64,000 bases of DNA, taken from positions 372,001 to 436,000 of the forward strand of contig NZ_PDIZ01000001.1 in NCBI RefSeq assembly GCF_002563635.1, given 5' to 3'. The DNA comes from Bacillus sp. es.036. GTDB taxonomy: Bacteria; Bacillota; Bacilli; Bacillales; Guptibacillaceae. Every line of letters starts with the position of its first letter. The stretch's first letter is position 1. The notes below the pieces were generated by a model. That model was not told the DNA's origin. It did not search any database and worked only from the letters and a program-made list of their open reading frames with translations. Positions 25,182 to 32,061 of this stretch are shown here, one piece after another. The translations under genes and the position numbers were made by a program.

Positions 25182-25826
25182 ATGAAACGATTATTCACTT
25201 TACTAGGAGTATTGCTTCTTCTAGCGGCATGTACGAATGAAGACAGCAGTGGGGGGAGAGAGGAGGGGGAAGATTCTAGTCAAGAGTCTTCTGCAAGTTC
25301 CCTGACAGTTAAACCTGCAAAACTATCAAAACGTGAGCAAAGCATCGTAAATCAAATGGGAATCGATTTCAAAACCTTTTATACGGTCGATGGGAAAGTA
25401 GAAGAAGGGGAATCACTCGTAACGTCTATCGTTGTATACAAAGACGGAGATGGTGGAAAAGAAGAGTTCATTTCCTTGGGTGGAGGTGATGAACAAGAGC
25501 ATTTTAATAAAGCGCTTCACTCATTTCAACTTTATATGGAAGAAGAAGTGGCACATTTCACGATGGGATCACCGGACGGATTTGGCAAAGGATCGACCAT
25601 TATGCCTGATGAGCTGGGCGCATTTATCTTTGAACAACTGGAAGAAGAGGTCACGATAACCAAAGGAGAAACGGTATATTTGGCGTACCTCATTGGATCG
25701 AGTGAGAGCCAAATGTCGTCAGTGAACCATAGTGATGTTAAAACCTTACCAGAATCAGTGAAAAAGGCAGAATATGCGGTTGTCGCTCAATTGGAACTGA
25801 AAGACAATCTCGAGGAGAAAAAGTAA
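25182..25826 (+). CDS. Lipoprotein, unknown
   Basis: 214 residues, with AGAGACGGAGG upstream of ATG. The signal MKRLFTLLGVLLLLAAC ends in a clear lipobox with cysteine 17, then a serine- and acid-rich linker to about residue 45. The mature part has alternating strands and helices (FKTFYTVDGKVEEGESLVTSIVVYKDGDGG; TVYLAYLIGSSESQMSS) but no motif I can name. It lies 110 nt after the split protease lipoprotein, and both may be exported by one cluster. Membrane-anchored outside the cell by inference. Confidence 0.7.
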   Translation: MKRLFTLLGVLLLLAACTNEDSSGGREEGEDSSQESSASSLTVKPAKLSKREQSIVNQMGIDFKTFYTVDGKVEEGESLVTSIVVYKDGDGGKEEFISLGGGDEQEHFNKALHSFQLYMEEEVAHFTMGSPDGFGKGSTIMPDELGAFIFEQLEEEVTITKGETVYLAYLIGSSESQMSSVNHSDVKTLPESVKKAEYAVVAQLELKDNLEEKK

Positions 25827-25857
25827 TTGTACCAAAAGTCCATATTCATGAAATGAA

Positions 25858-25898
25858 AGATTGAGTTATTCAGAATTATTTGAAATAATTGGAATTAA
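25858..25898 (+). repeat. GATTGAGTTA/TTGAAATAATTGG repeat, copy 1
   Basis: AGATTGAGTTAT, a variable stretch, then TTTGAAATAATTGGAATTAA. Similar copies are at 29183 and 29884, each just after a gene or terminator among small membrane genes. Confidence 0.65.
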
Positions 25899-25991
25899 CG
25901 TGTTTGCTGTTAATCTCGAATACCTGCTTACTAAGTTTCTGTAAAGAATCATGTAAGAAATAACTAATAGTTAATAGGGAGGTGAGGATAG

Positions 25992-26198
25992 TTGGATAGT
26001 AAAAGGTTCTCAAAATTGGATAGATGGCGAGCAAAATTTGGCGTATTAGCGATTGCCCTGAGCTGTCTTCTAACGGCTATTAACTCTTGGGGACAGAATT
26101 GGATTCTTACGAGTGTTTTGAGTTTAGGTGCACTTGTTTGCGGGATAATCGGGTTCTTTGACATGAAGAGAACCAATGAGAAAGAACATACAAGTTAG
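25992..26198 (+). CDS. Small two-helix membrane protein
   Basis: 68 residues, TTG start with a strong AGGGAGGTGAGG site. The N-terminus is basic (DSKRFSKLDRWRAK), with hydrophobic segments at about residues 15-31 and 38-55 and a charged tail (DMKRTNEKEHTS). The topology predicts both ends inside. No family recognised. The next gene starts about 80 nt downstream and may be co-transcribed. Confidence 0.65.
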   Translation: MDSKRFSKLDRWRAKFGVLAIALSCLLTAINSWGQNWILTSVLSLGALVCGIIGFFDMKRTNEKEHTS

Positions 26199-26278
26199 CA
26201 ATATCAAACATCGTGAACCGTTTGCGTAAAAAATGATCTCGAATGAAACTAGGTAGATTTAAGAGGGGAATGAAGAGA

Positions 26279-26821
26279 ATGTTTTTATCGTATTTATTAG
26301 TGTTTGTTCTAGCTGCGATTCCTTTATTTGAACTTGTTGCTGTTATCCCATTAGCGATCATCGGGGGGCTGTCGCCAGTACTAACGGGTGTACTTGCTTT
26401 TTTAGGAAATGCGCTAACAGTCATTCTATTAATCGTATTTGTAGATAAATTTAAAATTTGGAGGAGAAAACGAAAGCAAAAGCAAAAGCGTACGAAAGAT
26501 GTGATCCAGGATGAGGGCGAGACGACAGAAGCACATGTCGAAGAAGTGCAAGAATCGAAAAAAGAGAAGCGAGCAAGAGTTCTTTTTGATAAGTATGGTT
26601 TACCTGGATTAACAATCATCGGTCCTTTTTTCGTCGGGTCGCATATCTCCGCGTTTATGGGAATGAGCTTCGGATCGAAAAGAAAAATGGTCACGAGCTG
26701 GATGATGACTAGCTTAGTTCTTTGGACAGTGATCATGGCGGTAGCCTCAACCTACGGAGTGGCTTTTTTTGTACCTGATGTAGAAGATGATGGCGTTTTA
26801 GTTCGTTTGTTTACGAACTAG
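26279..26821 (+). CDS. Small multidrug export family membrane protein (PF06695 type)
   Basis: 180 residues from ATG 26279, which has AAGAGGGG 10 nt upstream; ATG 26243 has no site. The N-terminal helices (FLSYLLVFVLAAIPLFELVAVIPLAIIGGLSP) carry the PxxE element of the 'small multidrug export' family, a DedA-like group. A long charged cytoplasmic loop (about residues 60-105, RRKRKQKQKRTKD...KKEKRARVLFDKY) precedes GLPGLTIIGPFFVGSHISAFMG and two final helices. Despite the family name, substrate and transport are not established. The lysine/arginine-rich loop is longer than usual in my recollection. Confidence 0.75.
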   Translation: MFLSYLLVFVLAAIPLFELVAVIPLAIIGGLSPVLTGVLAFLGNALTVILLIVFVDKFKIWRRKRKQKQKRTKDVIQDEGETTEAHVEEVQESKKEKRARVLFDKYGLPGLTIIGPFFVGSHISAFMGMSFGSKRKMVTSWMMTSLVLWTVIMAVASTYGVAFFVPDVEDDGVLVRLFTN

Positions 26822-26913
26822 CATTCTACGATCTTTAACGTCTTGGTTATTAAATGTATAGTTAGGCTATTCGTATCGTTTTTAATAAAGATTAGTTGGA
26901 GGAGGATGATACC

Positions 26914-27087
26914 GTGTTGTGGGATAAACCTAAATGCACATATTGTGATAAAGAAATCAAAGAGGAAGAGGATGTTTATGTTAAGATGCGTTATCCTAAG
27001 CGAAAAGGTTTTACAGAAATCAAGGCGTATTTGAGGAATTGGGGTAAATTTATATGTGAGGACTGCTTTAGTAGTACCAAGAATTGA
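26914..27087 (+). CDS. Small zinc-ribbon protein
   Basis: 57 residues from GTG 26914, chosen for GGAGGAGG 8 nt upstream. Two CxxC pairs (CTYC near residue 8 and CEDC near residue 50) frame a compact beta-rich core (KEIKEEEDVYVKMRYPKRKGFTEIKAYLRNWGKFIC), so a zinc ribbon is likely. The gene at 30158 is a paralogue with the same plan (CSNC...VYCKTC). Similar short proteins are widespread in Bacillaceae and often misnamed in databases. Function unknown. Confidence 0.7.
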   Translation: MLWDKPKCTYCDKEIKEEEDVYVKMRYPKRKGFTEIKAYLRNWGKFICEDCFSSTKN

Positions 27088-27442
27088 GCGTATATGATTA
27101 GCAGCTTGTTAAAGAGCTACATACAAATAGTTAAATTGGTCTGATAGAGTGACCGGCCTTTCATTCTTCTAAGCTAGTCTGGAAGTAGATGATCCTATTT
27201 AAAAAAAGCAAGAGTCCCCGTATATAGGGACCTAACACTAATATAATGGTTGTGGATTACAAGCATTTAACAAATTAAAAGGGAACTCATTATTAAAGTG
27301 GTTCTCTTTTGCCCTATTAAGTCTTGTATCCGTGATTGAGCCTGTTCCTTTCGTGAGGCATCGCAAACAAGATGAAATCCATTCGACCAGGCACACCTCT
27401 ACCCCGTTTTGCAATAGATTAAAGCGAAGGGGGCAGATCGGC
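27088..27442. other. Intergenic region with hairpins
   Basis: It holds a GTCCC/GGGAC hairpin without T run at about 27212-27230 and a terminator-like hairpin at 27277-27310. The 37 codons before GTG 27443 are open but have no ribosome site. No further gene is supported. Confidence 0.4.
27277..27310 (+). terminator. Terminator upstream of the first YheC/D gene
   Basis: AAAAGGGAAC pairs with GTTCTCTTTT around about 14 nt. It lies about 190 nt after the zinc-ribbon gene, more than is usual, so another short transcript may end here. Confidence 0.6.
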
Positions 27443-28534
27443 GTGAGCGATCACTATCTAGGAATTATTCTTCCCAAATCAACGTATGAGGCGATGCCTG
27501 AACTACAGGGAGGCACGCGCAGCATGTTTATGATTTGGGAGAAAGCAGCGAGAAAACATGGTCTTATTCCTTGTTATTTTCGGTTCTTTGATATTCAGCC
27601 AGGCGTAGCTACGGTGAAAGCCTATGTGTACAAGAACGAAACGTTTCATCTTCAAGAAATTCTAGCGCCGAAAGTCATTTACACGCGCGTGCTCGATTAC
27701 TTGCCAGCTTATCGTTCTCATCTGAAAACCTTAATGAAGGAAGGGCACTTGATCTACAATGTGCCGAATTATGATGTGGAGAAGGATAAGGTTCACGACC
27801 TCCTCGCTAAAAATGAGAGTGTGAAAGCCCACCTGCCAGACACAGAGCTATTTACCTTGGCGAATTTAAATAAAATGGCGGCTCGATACAATCAGCTTAT
27901 CCTTAAAAAAAGTTACGGAGAATTTGGGATGGGAGCAATGAAAATCGAACGTGTGAAAAAGGGATGGCGCCTTTCTTATAAAACAAAAGAAGGCGGGTTA
28001 AAGCAAGTTGACTTCACAACAAAATTGCCTTCTGTCCTCCTTAACCGCCTGCGTAGGCACACGTACTTAATCCAGGAAATGATACAGCTTGCTGATTATA
28101 GAGGGCGTCCGTTTGATTTACGCGTGGCGACACAAAAGAATCAAACCGGAGAGTGGCAGGTATCTGGGGTCATGTGCAAAGTGGCAAATGGGGGAGACTT
28201 TCTAACAAACGGGGCACAGGGTGGAACGACTTACACACTCGAAGCGGTTGCCCCGCACTCGCATCCAACCATTCCCTACCAAACACTTGTGGAGAGCATC
28301 CATCAATTAGCACTTCAAACCGCTCGTATTTTGGATCAGCATTTTCCACACCTAGCGGATCTCGGCTTCGATATTGGGATCACAAAAGAAGGGAAGCCGT
28401 ATTTTATCGAATGTAATTTTATCTCTGACTATGTGAGCGGATTGTTTGAAGATGGCCGGATCCTTCACGACGAGTGGGAAGCCGTGTTTCAGACGCCGAT
28501 TGCGTATGGGAGATACTTGATGGATCGGTTTTAG
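27443..28534 (+). CDS. YheC/YheD-family ATP-grasp protein
   Basis: 363 residues from GTG 27443 (site AAGGGGG 9 nt upstream); the open frame extends 37 codons further but without a site. The N-terminal GIILPKSTYEAMPE begins an ATP-grasp fold: ILKKSYGEFGMGAMKIE is the ATP-binding lysine strand, YLIQEMIQL the hinge, PFDLRVATQKNQTGEWQVSG and GFDIGITKEGKPYFIECNF the metal-binding acid strands. YheC and YheD are endospore coat-associated proteins in B. subtilis with no known reaction; ATP-grasp enzymes usually join a carboxylate to an amine. A second member lies at 32062, with a MurF-like ligase between them on the other strand. Confidence 0.8.
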   Translation: MSDHYLGIILPKSTYEAMPELQGGTRSMFMIWEKAARKHGLIPCYFRFFDIQPGVATVKAYVYKNETFHLQEILAPKVIYTRVLDYLPAYRSHLKTLMKEGHLIYNVPNYDVEKDKVHDLLAKNESVKAHLPDTELFTLANLNKMAARYNQLILKKSYGEFGMGAMKIERVKKGWRLSYKTKEGGLKQVDFTTKLPSVLLNRLRRHTYLIQEMIQLADYRGRPFDLRVATQKNQTGEWQVSGVMCKVANGGDFLTNGAQGGTTYTLEAVAPHSHPTIPYQTLVESIHQLALQTARILDQHFPHLADLGFDIGITKEGKPYFIECNFISDYVSGLFEDGRILHDEWEAVFQTPIAYGRYLMDRF

Positions 28535-28600
28535 AAAGAACAGAAACACTGGTGGGGTCTAGCAGGTTCCGTTTTCGGGTACAAAAATTAAAATCACACG

Positions 28601-28645
28601 TCAAAGGGAGCACCGAATCGCAAGGGTGATGGCGCTCTTTTTTTC
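28601..28645 (+). terminator. Terminator after the first YheC/D gene
   Basis: GGGAGC and GCGCTC arms with an interrupted stem, followed by TTTTTTTCTT. Confidence 0.6.
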
Positions 28646-28917
28646 TTATTTAACGTAGGGATAACTTAACTCTTCATTTGGTGTAGGAAATCGTATTCTA
28701 AATGTGGATGTGAAAGAACTTTTTGTTCTTTCAAAGAAGATGCGTTAAAAGAGGGACCGTTTAAGTGACCAGTAGTGGTTCAGGAATGGGGAAGTATGGT
28801 GAAATACAGCTGGTGTTTAATCAGTTTAAGGACAGGTTTCTTGAAGACTTGAACTCGAGATAATAGCTGAAATTGAAACATTTTTCTTCTGATCGATAAT
28901 TGGAAAGGAGGAGAAGC
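28646..28917. other. Intergenic region with possible gene relic
   Basis: It contains a perfect GAAAGAAC/GTTCTTTC hairpin at about 28710-28731 and a 32-codon open stretch at 28765-28863 (GSGMGKYGEIQLVFNQFKD...). That stretch has no ribosome site and looks like a leftover of a larger gene. Nothing is firmly supported. Confidence 0.35.
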
Positions 28918-29127
28918 ATGGAAGTTTTTTTGATTAGTTTCTTTTCAGCAGTGATCATATACATAACTGTTCATTCGATAATTCAGGCTTTAAATATAGC
29001 CTTAAATAGAAATGAGATATCAAAACGAAAATATTGCCTTTTTATGGCTATATCAATTTTTATAGGTACTTTCGTAGCAGTAGTTTTACCTTTTGGATAT
29101 CAAAGACTTTTTGATGCTATTCTGTAA
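28918..29127 (+). CDS. Small two-helix membrane protein
   Basis: 69 residues from ATG 28918 with AAAGGAGG 7 nt upstream. Hydrophobic segments are at about residues 3-24 and 41-60, joined by a polar loop (ALNRNEISKRKYC). AT-rich codons, like the neighbouring small genes at 29315 and 29549. A hairpin built from AGCTTATC and GGTGAGCT follows the stop. No family recognised. Confidence 0.6.
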   Translation: MEVFLISFFSAVIIYITVHSIIQALNIALNRNEISKRKYCLFMAISIFIGTFVAVVLPFGYQRLFDAIL

Positions 29128-29134
29128 AGTCTTC

Positions 29135-29172
29135 TTTAGCTTATCTTTAACAAGGTGAGCTTCTATTTTTTT
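29135..29172 (+). terminator. Terminator after the 28918 gene
   Basis: AGCTTATC pairs with GGTGAGCT and is followed by a long T run. The same arms, in slightly varied form, end the gene at 29549 (see 29841), so gene and terminator may have been duplicated together. Confidence 0.65.
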
Positions 29173-29182
29173 TTTGAAGAAA

Positions 29183-29223
29183 AGATTGAGTTATGGATAC
29201 CAATTTGAAATAATTGGTATTAA
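29183..29223 (+). repeat. GATTGAGTTA/TTGAAATAATTGG repeat, copy 2
   Basis: AGATTGAGTTAT, variable bases, then CCAATTTGAAATAATTGG and TATTAA. CCAAT and ATTGG form a short inverted repeat within the element. Confidence 0.65.
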
Positions 29224-29314
29224 GGGCTTGGGAAGCTCACTCTAATAAATGAAATATTAAATATTCTAAACCGTATATACCGTAAGTATTTGAAAAATTA
29301 TGGAGGTGTCAAAT

Positions 29315-29497
29315 GTGTCCAATGAAGTGATTTTAATATTAGTGTTAGTATCTATGGCTATATGGGTTAAAGTGTCTAGAGAAGCTGTAAAGCCTTCAAA
29401 AGAAATAAACTGGTGGAAAATGATTACATTATTGTCTGCTGGTTCATTATCTACATTAGTTATAACCCTTACGCTTTTTCAAGGCATGTCTTTATAG
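29315..29497 (+). CDS. Small two-helix membrane protein
   Basis: 60 residues from GTG 29315, which has TGGAGGTG 6 nt upstream; the ATG at 29300 lies within that ribosome site. Hydrophobic segments at about residues 4-18 and 36-57 with a short basic connector (KVSREAVKPSKEINWWK). A copy of the ATCTCGGAGCA repeat lies 17 nt after the stop, then the next small membrane gene. Function unknown. Confidence 0.55.
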   Translation: MSNEVILILVLVSMAIWVKVSREAVKPSKEINWWKMITLLSAGSLSTLVITLTLFQGMSL

Positions 29498-29514
29498 TTC
29501 TGTTATCTCGGAGC

Positions 29515-29537
29515 AATTCAAGAATAATCTTTGCCTG
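29515..29537 (+). repeat. ATCTCGGAGCA dispersed repeat, copy 4
   Basis: Core ATCTCGGAGCAATT, three bases, then GAATAA, almost identical to the copies near the left end of the window 28 kb away. It again separates two small membrane genes. Confidence 0.7.
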
Positions 29538-29548
29538 GAGGAACTAAT

Positions 29549-29785
29549 TTGATCTTTTTAAAATCTATGACTAATAGACAAATAATAAATTGGAAAAAGG
29601 GTGCAATCATTGGCTTTTATACCTATTTGATATTATTATTTATAAATTACACTCACAATCTAATTTTTACCGGGGATTTCTTTTCATCGGCTGTAATCTT
29701 TTGGTCGGGTTTAATAGTTGCCTTAGGTTATGAGGTTGTCTTAAATCTTAATGATAAAAGAAAAATAAGAAAGAATTTAGATTGA
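29549..29785 (+). CDS. Small two-helix membrane protein
   Basis: 78 residues from TTG 29549 (site GGAGG 7 nt upstream). Hydrophobic segments at about residues 19-37 and 46-66, basic N-terminus (NRQIINWKKG) and a basic tail (NDKRKIRKN). It resembles none of its neighbours in sequence but shares their size, topology and AT-rich codons. A terminator with a T run follows. Confidence 0.55.
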   Translation: MIFLKSMTNRQIINWKKGAIIGFYTYLILLFINYTHNLIFTGDFFSSAVIFWSGLIVALGYEVVLNLNDKRKIRKNLD

Positions 29786-29840
29786 GCAAGAATGACGTAA
29801 AGAATAAAAGCAATTTGATATTGAGTCTTCCATTATCTAA

Positions 29841-29872
29841 GAGCTCATCTGTAACAAGATAAGCTTTTTTTA
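29841..29872 (+). terminator. Terminator after the 29549 gene
   Basis: AGCTCATC pairs with GATAAGCT and is followed by TTTTTTT. Confidence 0.7.
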
Positions 29873-29883
29873 ATGTAATAATG

Positions 29884-29922
29884 GTTGAGTTAATTATCAC
29901 ATTTTGAAATAATTGGTATTAA
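29884..29922 (+). repeat. GATTGAGTTA/TTGAAATAATTGG repeat, copy 3
   Basis: GTTGAGTTA, variable bases, then TTTTGAAATAATTGG and TATTAA. It follows the terminator at 29841, as copy 2 follows the terminator at 29135. Confidence 0.6.
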
Positions 29923-30066
29923 ATGAAGTTCGGATTAATTGGAACTTGGCGTACAAATTATATATTCTTTTATTCGATTCTAGGAAATTTTATCGGTGTA
30001 CAAGGAGCGCTTTCTCATGTACTTGGGTTTTTATTTGGTATGGCGATGAGTGTGCTTCTACTATAA
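29923..30066 (+). CDS. Possible 47-residue membrane ORF or relic
   Basis: An ATG directly after repeat copy 3 opens 47 codons, ending in a hydrophobic segment (GNFIGVQGALSHVLGFLFGMAMSVLLL). There is no ribosome site. The sequence reads like the last helices of a larger membrane protein rather than a whole one, so it is more likely a remnant. Confidence 0.25.
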   Translation: MKFGLIGTWRTNYIFFYSILGNFIGVQGALSHVLGFLFGMAMSVLLL

Positions 30067-30157
30067 TCGCAAGTTCCCTCTTTTCTAGTTAGATCAAAAT
30101 GAAACGTACCTCAACCTATAAACGTAAAAATACATAAGACTCTAAAGGAGGCATTGG

Positions 30158-30343
30158 ATGGTATTCAAAAACGTTTTTCATAAAGAGCTAACGTGTTCAA
30201 ACTGTCATCGCGTATTAAAATCAGGAGATGACATCTATGTCCATCTTACACTTCCAAATGAAAAGAAAATGCCAGTTGGTGTTTTAGATCAAGTATTAAG
30301 GAAACACTCAGAAGTCGTTTACTGCAAAACGTGTTATAAATAA
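30158..30343 (+). CDS. Small zinc-ribbon protein, paralogue of 26914
   Basis: 61 residues, strong AAAGGAGG site before ATG. CSNC near residue 13 and CKTC near residue 57 flank a core with GDDIYVHLTLPNEKKMP, matching the EDVYVKMRYPKRKG core of the protein at 26914. The two share length, cysteine spacing and core, so they are duplicates. Probably cytoplasmic zinc-binding; function unknown. Confidence 0.7.
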   Translation: MVFKNVFHKELTCSNCHRVLKSGDDIYVHLTLPNEKKMPVGVLDQVLRKHSEVVYCKTCYK

Positions 30344-30431
30344 TAGCCTTTTTTTTATCTTTGCTCGGTATTTAAGACCGAATCACTGAAAGGTTGAAAT
30401 GAAATCGTGGCTTTTTTCTATTTAAAGATAT

Positions 30432-30463
30432 GAACGACCAGTGACAACGGTCTCTGATCGTTC
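30432..30463. terminator. Hairpin between converging genes
   Basis: GAACGACCAG pairs with CTGATCGTTC with one mismatch; TTCTTTA follows on the plus strand. It probably serves the zinc-ribbon gene and the MurF-like gene. Confidence 0.5.
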
Positions 30464-30504
30464 TTTATCGTGTTGGCTATTGTGATTTTGAACGGTAGCC
30501 GAAC

Positions 30505-31896
30505 TCAGTCTTTCGTTGATCTCGCAACGAGCGCCTGCAAGGTATTGCTAAATGATCGACGCATTGATGTTTTTAAAAGAATCGATGTTTGAGGAGAGGC
30601 TAGCTGACCGAGAAGAGAAAGTAATGCTGCTTGAGTTGTGACGTTATGAATCGCTTTCGGGTTCATCCCCCGCTTAGCGGCTTCAAGGCAAATCGGATAA
30701 GCATTCTTTCCAACAGCGATGAGGACATCGACGTTCTTCTCTGCGGCAAGTGCGCCCACTTTACGGTGCTCCTGCTCCGCATAGTCCCCAAGTTCTTCAA
30801 TTTCCCCTAAGACGGCAACCGTTTTTCTTCCTTCTGCTGTTTCAACGAGAACTTCTAACGCGGCTTCGATGGAAGTGGGATTTGTATTCCACGTATCGTC
30901 GATGAGCAGACTCCCTTTTTTTCCTTCATAGAACTGCAAATGACTTTTAATGTGACGGAACGTATGGAGGCGACGAATCGCATCCTGGATCTTTACGCCG
31001 ACAAGGGTGCATGCACCAATCGCAGCGAGGGCATTGGAAACGTTGTGCGTGCCGTAGCCAGGTACAAAACAAGCGAACTCACCTTCAGGGCAGGAAAGGG
31101 TAAAATCCATGCCGTTTTTCTGAAGATTAAATTGGATCGAGTGGGCTCGGAGGTGCGCTTTCGGATCCTGACCATAGTAAAGAACCTTTCCAGTGAACTC
31201 ACTTAAATCAAGACTGCGAATCGTTTCATCATCCCGATTTAAAAGAATCGTGCCGTTCTTTCCAACGGCTTTTAACATCTTTGCCTTTTCTGCGATATAC
31301 GCATCCTGACTTCGAAATCCCTCTATATGATCTGTACCTATTGCTGTGATAATCCCAATTTGGGGACGGAAATAATGGGCAGAATAAAGGAGCTGGTTTG
31401 GACCGGATACGCCCATTTCAAACACAGCACGATCCGTTTTGTCGTCGATTTCTAGTAAATAATCAAGATTTCTTGCGAGTCCGTTATGACTTAATTTCGT
31501 TCGAACAACGTGATCTTTTTCTGAGAGAATCCACGAGATCATTTCTTTTGTCGTCGTTTTTCCACACGTCCCGGTCACGCCGATCACGGGAAGTTGGAAC
31601 AAGCTTCGATAGAACGAAACAAATCGGTAATACGCTTTTCTTGCATTCTCTACATAGATAACGGTCACATCATCTCGTACATGCTTCAGGGCTTTTGGAT
31701 TTGAGGTGACGACGGTTAGGTTGTGAACTGCCGGTAATGGAAGGGATGGTTTTCTTTTTAATATAAAAACGAGCGATGAATCTGTGATCAGGTGCTCCCC
31801 ATATTTCGCCGCGTTTTGAATGGTTTTGGTTATGCTACCCGAAAGAACCTTTCCTTCTAGCACAGGCATCAATTGACGTAATGGAAGGTTTTTCAT
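30505..31896 (-). CDS. MurF-like Mur ligase
   Basis: 463 residues, close to MurF length. The ATP loop GVTGTCGKTTT (about residue 105), KLSHNGLARNLDYLLEI, the metal-binding FEMGVSGPNQL, GTDHIEGFRSQDAYIAEKAKML and the C-terminal DDTWNTNPTSIEAALEVL and AVLGEIEELGDYAEQEHRKVG follow MurF, which adds D-Ala-D-Ala to the UDP-MurNAc tripeptide. Two MurF positions look altered: TCGKTT for the usual TNGKT(S/T), and DDTWNTNP for the usual DDSYNANP. It lies between two YheC/YheD ATP-grasp genes and apart from ddl, so a specialised role such as spore-envelope peptide synthesis is possible. The housekeeping function cannot be excluded. Confidence 0.75.
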   Translation of the reverse strand: MKNLPLRQLMPVLEGKVLSGSITKTIQNAAKYGEHLITDSSLVFILKRKPSLPLPAVHNLTVVTSNPKALKHVRDDVTVIYVENARKAYYRFVSFYRSLFQLPVIGVTGTCGKTTTKEMISWILSEKDHVVRTKLSHNGLARNLDYLLEIDDKTDRAVFEMGVSGPNQLLYSAHYFRPQIGIITAIGTDHIEGFRSQDAYIAEKAKMLKAVGKNGTILLNRDDETIRSLDLSEFTGKVLYYGQDPKAHLRAHSIQFNLQKNGMDFTLSCPEGEFACFVPGYGTHNVSNALAAIGACTLVGVKIQDAIRRLHTFRHIKSHLQFYEGKKGSLLIDDTWNTNPTSIEAALEVLVETAEGRKTVAVLGEIEELGDYAEQEHRKVGALAAEKNVDVLIAVGKNAYPICLEAAKRGMNPKAIHNVTTQAALLSLLGQLASPQTSILLKTSMRRSFSNTLQALVARSTKD

Positions 31897-32008
31897 CGTA
31901 AACCTACTCTCGTATTAGACTTCTATGTATGTTATTCGGATTCATAGAAATCTGTACGGGCTAATCCACCATCTTAAGCGGGAGCACATCCCTCTTTTCT
32001 TCCAAAAG

Positions 32009-32017
32009 CATATACTA
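32009..32017 (+). promoter_or_regulatory. Sigma-E/K-like -10 before the second YheC/D gene
   Basis: CATATACTA matches CATANNNTA, 45 nt before the ATG at 32062. No clear -35 is seen at the proper distance. Mother-cell expression would fit the coat association of YheC/YheD. Confidence 0.3.
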
Positions 32018-32061
32018 CCTTAGAGCTTGCCAACTGTGAAAAATGGAGCGGGGGTAGTAGG

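Noticed and set aside
29923-30066. Full gene status for the 47-codon membrane frame
   Set aside because: No ribosome site, and the sequence begins directly at a repeat. I listed it only as a low-confidence possible relic.
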